Shown: positions 51,001-60,131, numbered from the stretch's first letter. The stretch is 64,000 bases of DNA from UBA1756 sp045222555 (GCA_045222555.1 JBGUYY010000082.1:24248-88247); one strand, 5' to 3'. The notes: generated from the sequence alone by a model not told the origin. A program made the numbers and translations.

Positions 51001-52791
51001 TCCATCCCCTACAACCCGCCTTACGGCTACACGGATGGCACACGAATCTTTGCCAACGCTACCGACGACACATGGAGTAGTGTGGTAAACCTGCCCTTCA
51101 CCTTCTGCTATTACGGCAACACCTACACTCAGATTGTGGCAGGCGCCAACTCAGTGGCTACCTTCAACACCAGCGTGGCCGGCAACAGCTGCGCTTGGTC
51201 GTACGACGAATCTATTCCGGATGCCAACCTCTTCCCCAACACCATCTTCGCCTGCTACCGTGACATCTACCCCTCCACCAGCGATTATATAGCATCCACG
51301 GGCGACGGCGGCATTTTTGAGGGTGTTTTAGGAGAATATCCTTGCAGAAGCTACGTGTTAAGTTTCAACAACATCAAGCTCTTCTCCTGCACCGAAATCA
51401 GAACCTTCACCTCCATGATTGTATTGTATGAAGGTACTAATGTTATTGATATCTATTTACGTGATGCACCGACCTGCACCTCTTGGAACGATGGTAACGG
51501 TGTGATCGGTCTCCAGAATGCTGACTGCTCGCGCGGTATCACACCTCCCGGCCGCAACACTGGTCCGTGGACGGCACACGAAGAGGCATGGCGTTTCATG
51601 CCGACCGGCCAGCCCAGCTATACCGTCACCTGGTACCTGGGCACCGACACGTCGGCCAACGGTACCATACTCGGATATGGCGACCTGCTGACCGTGACTC
51701 CCACAGAGAGCAACGACTACACGGCTCGCTTGCAGTACACGGCCTGCAACGGCGACTACTTTGACATTGTCAACCGTTGCCATGTGACCGTCAATAACGC
51801 CACCCCGATTCTGACAGTCGTTGCTTCAAAAGACACCCTCTGTCCGAACGAGGAGGTGACCATTGAAGCCTTCACCGAGACACCGATTTCATACGTATGG
51901 AACACTGGTGACACGGTTTCACAATTCACCCTCATTCCGGAAGAAGTGGTCTCCACTTACACGGTAACGGTGACCTACGAGAATGGTTGTACCAGAAGCG
52001 ACAGCATCACCGTATATGCCGTAGCCTCCATTGATCCGCCCACCTTCACATTGGATCCGAACGAGGATTGTGCAGGAAGCCGCTTTGTCATCACAGCCAA
52101 TGATTACGCCTACTATTACTGGAGCAATGGCGCCACCAGCCAGTCCATCACCGTATATCCCCAGGCCACTACCACCTACTCGCTGACCGTATCCGACGAG
52201 GTGGGTTGTCAGTCCAGCGGACAGACAACGGTCACCGTGCACCCCTATCCTACTGCAGCCTTCGCGCCCGAACAGTTCCTCACCTACCTTGAGGATGGTG
52301 TCGCCGATGTGCGCTTCATTGACTTCTCGGAAGGTGCCGTCAACTGGCTGTACGACTTCGGCGACCAATGGTCCAACTCCAACACCTCCATTGAACAAAA
52401 TCCTATCCACACCTATACCCACTCTGGCATTTATACTGTAACACAGTGGGTGACTTCCGACTTCGGCTGTTCAGACTCTGTAACGCATCAGGTTTCGATA
52501 CAAAAACCCTTCTACTTCTACGTTCCCAACGCCTTCACACCCGATGGCGACGGCATCAACGAAGTATGGCTGCCGCAAGGCGAGGGTGTGGACGAAAGCA
52601 ACTATGTGTGTATGGTATTCGACCGCAACGGACGAATGATTTTCAAGACCAACTCGCTGACACAAGGCTGGGATGGTAGAGACCAACGCGGCAAAGCAGT
52701 ACCCTGTGCCAGCTATGTCTATGTCATCCAGACCAGCACCATGGATGCCACTCCAAAAGAATACACCGGCACCGTCACTGTTGTACGTTAA
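48055..52791 (+). CDS. Giant secreted protein with T9SS type B (CHU_C) C-terminal domain
   Basis: A 1578-residue surface or secreted protein. Signal peptide about 1-21. A CUB-like domain (FYDSGGPSGNYSTSESYIHT, CCDYIYVYDGAG, TVKFTSDGSVCYDGW) is at about 65-175. Then comes a unit of about 350 residues present twice in tandem (about 228-577 and 578-935). Each unit has a jelly-roll part (NGSQTNQW, LSFDW, LYFMWHNDGSVQ) and two Ig-like parts (LCQGESV, CAKTVR). After this come a further beta-domain, two or more Ig-like domains, a PKD-like domain (about 1398-1484) and a CHU_C domain (NAFTPDGDGINEVWLP, about 1485-1578) that directs export by the type IX system. Cysteines are abundant. ATG 48055 begins the signal peptide; the frame opens at 48022. 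Likely an adhesin; ligand unknown. Confidence 0.88.
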   Translation: MRKTLTALLIILATCISSAFGQCTVSISGPTGIVCTGDQVTLTASINGADPGSCASSVNISNTTTTVTCGQSICFYDSGGPSGNYSTSESYIHTFTSSNGSPVTITFLSATGETCCDYIYVYDGAGTGGTQLHYGLLSTVNGNVTYTSTGNSLTVKFTSDGSVCYDGWQAIISCDACTNYTYNWSNGMTGQTITVSPTSQTTYTVTANSEGCCNSTASVTINPTNCVNNCNGFETTADRAEWTFVNGSQTNQWVMNTAVNNGGQYAMYVTNAPTSTTPVNSYTNTSTYVWAYKDIEFPECDDNFTLSFDWMAYGESCCDYMYVYIGAPATVTAGSATAPTGATQFNNPTTSSVKFNLASTWQHFETQLSSATYSGQIMRLYFMWHNDGSVQTQPPAAVDNVCIQSCEPCNQPVVNVTPESAVLCQGESVTFNATVTGGSGHGYTYEWTPATGLSSTNTATTTATPTATTTYSLRVTDSEDCAKTVRIPVEISGTTIEITQSPAVYCRGTDPVTLNAVLNVSGSCSNYTYAWSNGPTGTVSTDVPQQNTTYTVTATPVGGDCCTLTATHTVEVGDCNQDCNDFETPTGRAEWTLVNGSQTNQWVTGTGTNNGGQYALYVSNSPTAATPPNSYTNTASTVWAYKEIEFPECDEDFVLSFDWKCGGESSCDYMSVFIGEEATVTAGSTTQPTGSTRITNPDATSSSYTNYFNTYGNYNDQWHHTEVILDHETYSGLYMTLYFMWHNDGSVQNYSPAAVDNVCIQACIPCDQPVVTVTPASVILCQGESVDFTASATGGSGGGYTFTWSPAGSLNTTNGPTVTATPEETTVYRVRVTDGEGCAKTVRVTAEVSGTRLNVQATPAGFCAGSTEPVTITANLQVEGSCSGYTYAWNTGAVGTTINDNPTISTTYTVTATPTDPACCELIASVTVAVMDCAAEGCPSVAPAELGTNNVDINIDCSSQPEVTLSANVMATAVEADDYFVFSIPYNPPYGYTDGTRIFANATDDTWSSVVNLPFTFCYYGNTYTQIVAGANSVATFNTSVAGNSCAWSYDESIPDANLFPNTIFACYRDIYPSTSDYIASTGDGGIFEGVLGEYPCRSYVLSFNNIKLFSCTEIRTFTSMIVLYEGTNVIDIYLRDAPTCTSWNDGNGVIGLQNADCSRGITPPGRNTGPWTAHEEAWRFMPTGQPSYTVTWYLGTDTSANGTILGYGDLLTVTPTESNDYTARLQYTACNGDYFDIVNRCHVTVNNATPILTVVASKDTLCPNEEVTIEAFTETPISYVWNTGDTVSQFTLIPEEVVSTYTVTVTYENGCTRSDSITVYAVASIDPPTFTLDPNEDCAGSRFVITANDYAYYYWSNGATSQSITVYPQATTTYSLTVSDEVGCQSSGQTTVTVHPYPTAAFAPEQFLTYLEDGVADVRFIDFSEGAVNWLYDFGDQWSNSNTSIEQNPIHTYTHSGIYTVTQWVTSDFGCSDSVTHQVSIQKPFYFYVPNAFTPDGDGINEVWLPQGEGVDESNYVCMVFDRNGRMIFKTNSLTQGWDGRDQRGKAVPCASYVYVIQTSTMDATPKEYTGTVTVVR

Positions 52792-52815
52792 CATCCTACC
52801 CCTACTGCCCTCACT

Positions 52816-54603
52816 ATGAAAAACATCCGCAACTTCTGTATCATCGCACACATTGACCACGGGAAAAGCACATTAGCAGACCGAATGCTCCAGTTCACCG
52901 GCACGGTGAACGACCGCGACTTCCAAGACCAAGTTTTGGACGACATGGCGCTGGAGCGCGAGCGTGGCATCACCATCAAGAGCCACGCCATCCAAATGGA
53001 TTACCAATACAAAGGGGAGCACTATGTGCTGAACCTGATTGACACCCCCGGTCACGTGGACTTCTCCTACGAAGTGTCGCGTTCCATCGCAGCGTGCGAA
53101 GGCGCCCTGCTGTTGGTGGATGCCACACAGGGTGTTCAGGCCCAGACGATTTCCAACCTTTATTTAGCCATCGACAATAATTTGGAAATCATACCTGTGC
53201 TCAACAAGATGGATATGCCCGCCGCCATGCCGGCAGAGGTGAAAGACCAGATTATTGACCTGATTGGGTGTGACGAGTCGGAAATTATCGAGACCAGCGG
53301 TAAGACCGGACTGGGTGTGGAGGAACTGTTGGCCGCCATCATCGAGCGCATCCCCGCCCCAAAAGGCGACCCCGACGCTCCCCTGCAGGCCCTCATCTTC
53401 GACTCCGTATTCAACTCATACAGAGGCATCATCTCCTACTTCCGAATCTTCAACGGCACCATGCACACGGGCGACAAGCTCAAGTTCTTGTCCACCGGCA
53501 AGGAGTACGATGCCGATGAGATTGGCGTGCTACGCATGACGCAGGAACCTCGCCAGGTGATGAAGGCCGGCGATGTGGGCTACATCATTTCCGGCATCAA
53601 GACCTCGAAGGAGGTGCGTGTGGGCGACACCGTCACGCAGGTGGAACGTCCCTGTACGGAAGCGGTGGCCGGATTCCAGGAGGTGAAACCCATGCTCTTC
53701 GCCGGTGTTTACCCCACCGATGCCGACCAGTATGAGGAGCTGCGCGCCTCGTTAGAGAAACTCCAGCTCAACGACGCCTCCCTCACCTTCGTGCCCGAAT
53801 CGTCGGCTGCCCTCGGCTTCGGTTTCCGCTGCGGCTTCCTCGGACTGCTGCACATGGAGATTGTGCAGGAACGCCTCGACCGCGAGTTCAACATGGACGT
53901 GATTGCCACCGTACCCAACGTCTCCTACAACCTTTACACCACCAAAGGCGAACTCATCGAAGTTCACAATCCTTCTGGCATGCCTGCCCCCACCATGATC
54001 GACCACGTGGAGGAACCCTATATCCGGGCACAGATCATCAGCAAGGATGACTTCATCGGCCCCATCATCAAGCTATGTCTTGACAAGCGTGGCACGCTGC
54101 TCAACCAAGTCTATATCGCCTCCAACCGTGTGGAGCTGACCTTCGACCTGCCGTTAGGTGAAATCGTTTTCGATTTTTACGACAAATTGAAGAGCATCTC
54201 GAAAGGGTACGCCTCTTTCGACTATCATATTTCCAGCTACAAGCCCGCACATCTGGTGAAACTGGATATTCTGCTGAACGGCGATTCGGTGGATGCCCTC
54301 TCCTCGCTGACCCATGTGGACAATGCTTATCCTTTTGGGCGAAAGATTTGCGAAAAGCTGAAGGAACTCATCCCGAGACAGCAGTTCGACATCGCCATCC
54401 AGGCGGCCATCGGCTCCAAGATCATCGCAAGAGAAACGGTGAAGCAGGTGCGCAAGGATGTGACTGCCAAGTGTTACGGCGGCGATATCACCCGTAAGCG
54501 CAAACTGTTGGAAAAACAGAAACAGGGCAAGAAGCGCATGCGCCAAATCGGCAACGTGGAAGTGCCGCAGTCGGCCTTCCTCGCCGTGCTGAAATTGGAC
54601 TAA
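52816..54603 (+). CDS. lepA: Elongation factor 4 (LepA)
   Basis: A 595-residue translational GTPase that acts on paused ribosomes (back-translocation or initiation help). GTPase motifs HIDHGKST, DTPGHVDF and NKMD lie in the first 140 residues. The EF4-specific C-terminal domain includes KCYGGDITRKRKLLEKQKQG and ends in GNVEVPQSAFLAVLKLD. Length is exactly that of the family. It begins 24 bases after the T9SS gene with no promoter box between, so read-through from that gene is possible. Confidence 0.97.
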   Translation: MKNIRNFCIIAHIDHGKSTLADRMLQFTGTVNDRDFQDQVLDDMALERERGITIKSHAIQMDYQYKGEHYVLNLIDTPGHVDFSYEVSRSIAACEGALLLVDATQGVQAQTISNLYLAIDNNLEIIPVLNKMDMPAAMPAEVKDQIIDLIGCDESEIIETSGKTGLGVEELLAAIIERIPAPKGDPDAPLQALIFDSVFNSYRGIISYFRIFNGTMHTGDKLKFLSTGKEYDADEIGVLRMTQEPRQVMKAGDVGYIISGIKTSKEVRVGDTVTQVERPCTEAVAGFQEVKPMLFAGVYPTDADQYEELRASLEKLQLNDASLTFVPESSAALGFGFRCGFLGLLHMEIVQERLDREFNMDVIATVPNVSYNLYTTKGELIEVHNPSGMPAPTMIDHVEEPYIRAQIISKDDFIGPIIKLCLDKRGTLLNQVYIASNRVELTFDLPLGEIVFDFYDKLKSISKGYASFDYHISSYKPAHLVKLDILLNGDSVDALSSLTHVDNAYPFGRKICEKLKELIPRQQFDIAIQAAIGSKIIARETVKQVRKDVTAKCYGGDITRKRKLLEKQKQGKKRMRQIGNVEVPQSAFLAVLKLD

Positions 54604-54637
54604 GGGAATTGAAAACTGAGATTTGAAAATTGAAAAG
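54604..54637 (+). repeat. Heptad microsatellite after lepA
   Basis: Units GGGAATT, GAAAACT, GAGATTT, GAAAATT, GAAAAG begin on the base after the lepA stop and lead straight into the terminator stem. Confidence 0.75.
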
Positions 54638-54638
54638 T

Positions 54639-54668
54639 AGAGATGCAATGAATTGCATCTCTTTTTTT
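54639..54668. terminator. Rho-independent terminator after lepA
   Basis: AGAGATGCAA and TTGCATCTCT form a ten-pair stem with loop TGAA, followed by seven T. It separates lepA from the convergent AddB-like gene. Confidence 0.9.
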
Positions 54669-54673
54669 GATCA

Positions 54674-57493
54674 TCATCTTCCACAGACAGAACGGTAGTC
54701 GCACCATTCGCAGTGGGCTGCATCCTCTGCCTGTTCAAATTTTGCATGGCGATCCATAATACGGCGAAACAGCTTGCACAATTCTGCCTCGTACTCTTCC
54801 AGCAGCTCGGTGGTAATCGGCAGCGGCTCTTTTCCCCGTCCACTCGCTTTCGCCTGCATAGGGCCGTGCAGAATTTCACCCCCTGACATCAGCGACTGGA
54901 AACTCACCAACGCACAGGTAATATCCTCCGGTTTCACATCCCTGGTCTTCCAATACAGATAGGCGTATGTCAGCAACTGCAGCAGCTGGTGATACTCCGG
55001 ATTGGAAAACAACATCTCCATCCCCGGATAGGTCAGGTCGTAGATACGCCCTGTCTTGTAGTCGAGGATGGCCGTCTTGTTCTCCCGTTTCTCCACCAAA
55101 TCCGCAAAACCCTTCATCTTGAAATTCCATTCATCAACAGGAAATTCATATTCAAGCCGCAACTCGGGAGCCACCACCTTGACAGGCTGCACCGGGTCGG
55201 ACAGTTCCTCCAGCCACACCTCCAGAAATCTTTTCAGCTGACGCTTCACCACCTCCACGGCGATGAACAACTTCCCGCGCGAAAGGTCCTGACCATTCAC
55301 GGCATCATTTTTCCAAAAATATTCCTGTAGAAAAGCAGGCTTGTTCTGAATAAGTGACTGGTAATTTTGGATGATGGCACCACATTGTGAGGGTTCAGCC
55401 ATAATATCCTTCGCCACCTGTTCCATCACCTTGTGAACGACATTGCCCACCACATTCTGCTCAATATTTTCGTCGATAGCCATCGGCACTTCCACATTAG
55501 CCAACTTTGTCAAATAAAACTGAAGCGGGCAGTTGATAAAGATGGAGAGCGTACTGACAGAAAAATCCATTTTCAGCAGTTTGTCAATGTCGGACTGCGT
55601 TTTGCTGATGGCGATATGATGGCTGTCCAAACTAAGCTTAGGCTGCACAGAAACCTGCCGCCGGTCAACGGAAATCCTATCAGTAAGATGCTGATGCTTG
55701 ATCTCATATTCCAACTGTCGTACAAAACGGCTTTCCTCGTTGGCGGAAGTGGAGGTGTCGGTATTATATATTATATGTATAGAAGATGCACGTTGCAGGA
55801 GGCGGAAGAAATGATAGGCGTATGCGGTGTCCTGATGCTCATAAGTAGGAAGTCCGAAATGCTTCTTGACGACAAAAAGCAGCATCGAGTCGGTGGATTT
55901 ACCAGCGGGCAGCGTGCCCTCATTCACAGAAAGCATGATGATATTGTCGAAGTCTAACATTCTGGTTTCCAGAATACCCATCACCTGAAGACCTTTGTTG
56001 GGATTGCTGACGAAAGGAAGTCCCAATGTGCCGACCTGCTCGTTGATAAAGGTGGTAAGGGTACGAAAATCAAGGGTAAAATCCTGAAATCCCTCTGCCA
56101 GTTCATCCACTTTTTGCAACTCCTGAACCAACAATCTCAGCACTTCTCTGTCAATACTTTCTTTCTCATTATCAAATTTTTGTATAATTTCTTGGAGGAA
56201 AGTGATAATGGCCGACAGGAAGTCGCGTCCCTCCTTGGCAAGATCGGGGAAGTTGAAGGGCAGCACCTCTCCGAGTTCTTCCAGCGTAAGAAAAACCTTG
56301 TTGAGTTGTACAACGCCATCGATGGCAGCTTGGGCGGGTTGCTCGGTGGGGAATACCGTGCGAGCCAATACCGGATTACCAAGCAGAGCGAGAACATCCT
56401 TATGGTAATAGCCGCTGCCGGACTGGGGTCGGCCATTTTCATCAACATGGTTGAGGCGGCGGTAGTTTTGTGCTGCGGTCATCAGGTCGTGGAAGAGGTG
56501 GAAGGCGTGGGTATGGCGGGCGGGGTAACGCATGGTGATATTGCAATTCTCCTGTCCATACGCATGGATGAACGGCATCAGCAGCGATTCGTCAGCCAAC
56601 ACCACGGCAGTGTGTTCGAGCTGTTCGGTTGTCATCGCGTTGAGCACCTGCACGGCGGCATACACCTGCCCCATGGCCTGTGAAGCGCCGGTAATGACCA
56701 CCTTCTTGGGAATCTCGCGATAGCTGTCGCCAACTTGCTCTATTTTAGCAATCTGAGTGGCAGAAGCCACCTCCTGTACCATGCTGTGGATGCCCAGTTT
56801 GTCGTTATCGTAATAGAATTTATCAAGGTCGAAAAAGAAATCCACCTGTGTGCGTTGGCGGAATGCCCGTACCAGCTGTTGCTCGGTGGGAGCGAGGGCC
56901 AACAAGCCAGCAAAGATCACACGGCCATAAGCGAAATCCTTCAGATAATGTTCGGCATTTTCTGCTACATCTCTGTAAATCATACCATTATAACCCAACT
57001 GCTGTTCCATAAGATGATCACGGAAACGCAAATACAAATCATTGAGGTGCTGGTAGAAATCCAGATATCTGCGCTGGTTTTCCGACAGTTGTTCCTGACC
57101 AAAAAAATCCAGCTCTTTCAAATCGGCAAGGTTGGAGAAAATGAGGCGGGCGTCGCCGCTATACTGGTCAATTTCGTCAATATCCTTCAGAAAAGTGCGC
57201 GACCAGTTCATGAAAGTGAGGAACGAATCATCGTTGCGGAAATCGCATTGCTGATACACGCGGAAAAGCTCTATAAGTTGGCGGGAGGTATCGGCCAAGG
57301 TAAGGGGCGAAAGGCTCTGCACCAGTTCGTCCATGGTGACGATGGTGGGAGCGAAGACGGGATGCTGGATGCGGTTCACCATCTCCAGCAGGAGGTGCTG
57401 CCGTGCCCGCTGGTTAGGCAATACCACCATAATTTTCTGATTATCAGAAATATTATCTATTATTTTTTGAGATAAATATGCGATAAAACTCAT
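54674..57493 (-). CDS. AddB-like PD-(D/E)XK nuclease
   Basis: A 939-residue protein of the AddB/RexB kind, half of a helicase-nuclease that processes double-strand breaks. The N-terminal part looks like a degenerate helicase (IMVVLPNQRARQHLL lacks a true Walker A). The C-terminal nuclease has Asp in MKGFADLVEK and the motif ILDYKTG. The iron-sulfur cysteines are present: one in FINCPLQFYL before the nuclease and three in HCEWCDYRSVC at the end. No AddA partner is in the window. ATG 57493 lies 22 bases after a -7 box; ATG 57517 lies on the box. Confidence 0.85.
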   Translation of the reverse strand: MSFIAYLSQKIIDNISDNQKIMVVLPNQRARQHLLLEMVNRIQHPVFAPTIVTMDELVQSLSPLTLADTSRQLIELFRVYQQCDFRNDDSFLTFMNWSRTFLKDIDEIDQYSGDARLIFSNLADLKELDFFGQEQLSENQRRYLDFYQHLNDLYLRFRDHLMEQQLGYNGMIYRDVAENAEHYLKDFAYGRVIFAGLLALAPTEQQLVRAFRQRTQVDFFFDLDKFYYDNDKLGIHSMVQEVASATQIAKIEQVGDSYREIPKKVVITGASQAMGQVYAAVQVLNAMTTEQLEHTAVVLADESLLMPFIHAYGQENCNITMRYPARHTHAFHLFHDLMTAAQNYRRLNHVDENGRPQSGSGYYHKDVLALLGNPVLARTVFPTEQPAQAAIDGVVQLNKVFLTLEELGEVLPFNFPDLAKEGRDFLSAIITFLQEIIQKFDNEKESIDREVLRLLVQELQKVDELAEGFQDFTLDFRTLTTFINEQVGTLGLPFVSNPNKGLQVMGILETRMLDFDNIIMLSVNEGTLPAGKSTDSMLLFVVKKHFGLPTYEHQDTAYAYHFFRLLQRASSIHIIYNTDTSTSANEESRFVRQLEYEIKHQHLTDRISVDRRQVSVQPKLSLDSHHIAISKTQSDIDKLLKMDFSVSTLSIFINCPLQFYLTKLANVEVPMAIDENIEQNVVGNVVHKVMEQVAKDIMAEPSQCGAIIQNYQSLIQNKPAFLQEYFWKNDAVNGQDLSRGKLFIAVEVVKRQLKRFLEVWLEELSDPVQPVKVVAPELRLEYEFPVDEWNFKMKGFADLVEKRENKTAILDYKTGRIYDLTYPGMEMLFSNPEYHQLLQLLTYAYLYWKTRDVKPEDITCALVSFQSLMSGGEILHGPMQAKASGRGKEPLPITTELLEEYEAELCKLFRRIMDRHAKFEQAEDAAHCEWCDYRSVCGR

Positions 57494-57514
57494 ACGAAGA
57501 TTCAATTCAGTCAG

Positions 57515-57522
57515 CAAAGATA
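57515..57522 (-). promoter_or_regulatory. -7 box TATCTTTG for AddB-like gene
   Basis: Minus-strand TATCTTTG followed by C. A TTTG (plus-strand CAAA 57540-57543) lies 17 bases upstream. Confidence 0.7.
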
Positions 57523-57607
57523 CGACTAATTTTTCATTTCAAAAAATTAAGCCTAAAATTTAATTCACAATACACAGATAACAACCCATATTCAGCGAGT
57601 TTTTTGT

Positions 57608-57615
57608 AATTTTGC
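57608..57615 (+). promoter_or_regulatory. -7 box TAATTTTG for sufE
   Basis: Plus-strand TAATTTTG followed by C. The leader to ATG 57682 is about 60 nucleotides and AT-rich. Confidence 0.7.
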
Positions 57616-57681
57616 ATTCCCGAGCCAAATGATAAAACCTTACCTTAAAATATTTATTATCAATAATTTATATAAACAATA

Positions 57682-58095
57682 ATGAGCAGTATTGCAGAAG
57701 CCGAAAACGAAATCATCGAAGAGTTCGAGTTGTTCGATGACTGGATGGACAAATACAATTATATTATAGAACTGGGGAAAAGTCTGCCCCTCATCGATCC
57801 GCAATACAAAGACGACGCGCACCTGATTCCCGGCTGCCAGTCGCAGGTGTGGCTCCATGCGGAGATGAGTGATGGAAAACTGATGTTCCGCGCCGACAGC
57901 GATGCCATCATCACGAAGGGCATCATCAACCTGCTCATCCGGGTGCTGTCGGGACACACTCCACAGGAGATTCTGGACTGCGATCTCGCCTATATCGACA
58001 AAATCGGCATCAAAGAGCACCTCTCCCCCACCCGCTCCAACGGTCTTGTGTCGATGATTCAGCAGATCAGAGGGTATGCGAAGGGGAATTTGTAG
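57682..58095 (+). CDS. sufE: SufE-family sulfur acceptor protein
   Basis: A 137-residue SufE. The acceptor cysteine lies in LIPGCQSQVWL, where it takes persulfide sulfur from SufS and passes it to the SufB scaffold for Fe-S assembly. The N-terminal DDWMDKYNYIIELGK and the block LIRVLSGHTPQEIL are conserved. No suf genes are adjacent. A 9-base microsatellite fills the spacer to the ABC-F gene. Confidence 0.95.
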   Translation: MSSIAEAENEIIEEFELFDDWMDKYNYIIELGKSLPLIDPQYKDDAHLIPGCQSQVWLHAEMSDGKLMFRADSDAIITKGIINLLIRVLSGHTPQEILDCDLAYIDKIGIKEHLSPTRSNGLVSMIQQIRGYAKGNL

Positions 58096-58098
58096 ATT

Positions 58099-58142
58099 GG
58101 AGAGATTTGAGAGATTTGAAAGATTTAAGAGATTTGAGAGAG
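58099..58142 (+). repeat. 9-base purine-rich microsatellite
   Basis: Units GGAGAGATTT, GAGAGATTT, GAAAGATTT, AAGAGATTT, GAGAGAG between sufE and the ABC-F gene, ending five bases before its ATG and possibly providing its ribosome-binding purines. Confidence 0.8.
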
Positions 58143-58146
58143 TAGC

Positions 58147-60072
58147 ATGATTGCGATTAACAACCTTTCGGTAAATTTCACGGGCGACTATTTATTTAAG
58201 AATGTGTCGTTTGTGGTGGGCGACCACGACCGTATCGGGCTGGTGGGAAAGAACGGTGCCGGCAAATCAACTTTGCTGAAGATTTTGCACCGCATACAAG
58301 CGCCCGAGTCGGGTGAAATTACCGTAACGGCAGGCCACCGCACCGGCTACCTTCCACAGGAACTACATGGTCAATACAACACCACCATCTGGGACGAGAC
58401 ACTGACCGCCTTTGTGGAACAGCGCGAACTGGAGAACCGCATCCAGCGCATCACCCAAGAGCTTTCCGAACGAACAGACTATGAATCTGAACGATACACC
58501 CATCTCGCCCAACAGTTATCCGATCTCAACGACCGGTTTCACCAGATTGGCGGCACCACCATGGAAGGAGATGCCGAAAAGGTACTTGTAGGACTGGGAT
58601 TTCGCAAGACGGATTTCTCCCGCCCGATGAAAGAGTTCAGCAACGGCTGGCAGATGCGTGTCTCGTTGGCCAAGATCCTGTTGCAGCAGCCCGAAATCAT
58701 CCTGCTTGACGAGCCCACCAACCACCTTGACATCGAATCCATACAATGGCTGGAGGATTATCTGGCCAACTACAGCGGCGCGCTCATCCTCGTGTCGCAC
58801 GACCGCGCTTTTCTTGACCGCGTCACCAACCGCACCATCGAAATCACTTTCGGCAACATTCAGGACTACAAGTGCAGCTACTCGGAGTATGTGCATCAGC
58901 GTTTGGAACGTATTGAAGCACAGCAAAATGCTTACGAAAACCAACAGAAAGAGATTGCCCAGATTGAGAAGTTCATTGAGCGATTCCGCTACAAGGCCAC
59001 CAAAGCCAAGCAGGTGCAGAGCCGCATCAAGTTGTTGGACAAGATGGAGAAAATAGAGGTGGAAGACATCGACAACTCGCACATCTCGTTTCGCTTTCCG
59101 CCCGCGCCGCACTCCGGCCGCGTGACCGTGGAAACCGAGCATCTCACCCTCGGCTACGGCGAATTGGAAGTACTGAAAGACATTGACTTTCATCTGGAAC
59201 GAGGTGAAAAGATCGCCTTTGTGGGTCGCAATGGCGAGGGCAAATCCACCATGGTGAAGGCCATCGTGGGTGAGTTAGCGCCGCAGAAAGGAACCGTCAA
59301 GTTAGGGCATCAGGTGGTAATCGGCTACTATGCCCAGAACCAGGCACTGATGCTCAATCCCAACAAGACCGTCTTCGAAACCATCGATGAGGTGGCGGTG
59401 GGCGACATCCGTCCCAAAATCCGTACCATTTTGGGCAGTTTCCTCTTCAGCACCGAAGATACCGAGAAGCGCGTGTCGGTACTGTCGGGCGGCGAAAAGT
59501 CACGACTGGCGTTGGCCAAGCTGCTCCTCTCCCCCTTCAACCTGCTCATCCTCGACGAGCCCACCAACCACTTGGACATGCAGTCGAAAGATGTGCTCAA
59601 GAACGCTCTGCTGCAGTACGAGGGCAGTATGATTCTCGTGTCGCACGACCGTGACTTCCTACAAGGCCTCAGCAGCAAGGTGGTGGAATTCCGCGACCAT
59701 GGCATCAAGACCTATCTCGGCGATGTGTACGACTTTTTGGAGAAGAAAAAAATCGACTCCTTCCAAGCGCTTCAGATGGGCGGGGGCACAGCAGCACCAG
59801 GCGAAAAACCCAAGGTCAGCGGCAACAAGGAACAGTACGAACAGAAAAAGGCGCAGGATGCTGCTGAGCGCAAACGCAACAACCAAGTCAAGAAGTTAGA
59901 AGCCGAGTTGGAGACCTTGAACCAGAAAAAGGCGGAGATTGAGGCGCAGTTAGCGCAGCCGGAGCTCTATGCCGAGCAGATTGCGACGGGCGAACTGTAC
60001 CAGAAGTATCAGGAAATACAGAAACAGATTGAGGACACTGAATGGAAGTGGCTGGAGGTGGCGGAGAGTTAA
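58147..60072 (+). CDS. ABC-F family ATPase (Uup/YdiF-like)
   Basis: A 641-residue soluble protein with two ABC domains and no membrane helices. Walker A motifs are GKNGAGKST and GRNGEGKST, signatures FSNGWQMR and LSGGEKSR, Walker B LLDEPTNHLD and ILDEPTNHLD. The linker between the domains (about 240-320) is basic and helical, and a C-terminal coiled coil (about 560-641, rich in Glu, Lys and Gln) follows, as in Uup/YdiF-type members. ABC-F proteins act on the ribosome E site during stalling or confer drug protection; which role applies here is not shown. Confidence 0.93.
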   Translation: MIAINNLSVNFTGDYLFKNVSFVVGDHDRIGLVGKNGAGKSTLLKILHRIQAPESGEITVTAGHRTGYLPQELHGQYNTTIWDETLTAFVEQRELENRIQRITQELSERTDYESERYTHLAQQLSDLNDRFHQIGGTTMEGDAEKVLVGLGFRKTDFSRPMKEFSNGWQMRVSLAKILLQQPEIILLDEPTNHLDIESIQWLEDYLANYSGALILVSHDRAFLDRVTNRTIEITFGNIQDYKCSYSEYVHQRLERIEAQQNAYENQQKEIAQIEKFIERFRYKATKAKQVQSRIKLLDKMEKIEVEDIDNSHISFRFPPAPHSGRVTVETEHLTLGYGELEVLKDIDFHLERGEKIAFVGRNGEGKSTMVKAIVGELAPQKGTVKLGHQVVIGYYAQNQALMLNPNKTVFETIDEVAVGDIRPKIRTILGSFLFSTEDTEKRVSVLSGGEKSRLALAKLLLSPFNLLILDEPTNHLDMQSKDVLKNALLQYEGSMILVSHDRDFLQGLSSKVVEFRDHGIKTYLGDVYDFLEKKKIDSFQALQMGGGTAAPGEKPKVSGNKEQYEQKKAQDAAERKRNNQVKKLEAELETLNQKKAEIEAQLAQPELYAEQIATGELYQKYQEIQKQIEDTEWKWLEVAES

Positions 60073-60107
60073 GATTTGAAGATTTGAAAGATTTGAGAAT
60101 TGAATTT
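60071..60107 (+). repeat. Mixed 7/8/9-base microsatellite before eno
   Basis: Units AAGATTT, GAAGATTT, GAAAGATTT, GAGAATT, GAATTT start in the stop codon of the ABC-F gene and end where the possible -33 TTTG of eno (60105-60108) begins. Confidence 0.75.
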
Positions 60108-60131
60108 GTTTCAGCTATCATAAAAAAATAG

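Noticed and set aside
57523..57681. tRNA or small RNA gene in the AddB-sufE spacer
   Set aside because: Only AT-rich sequence and two promoters are visible; no cloverleaf or CCA end.
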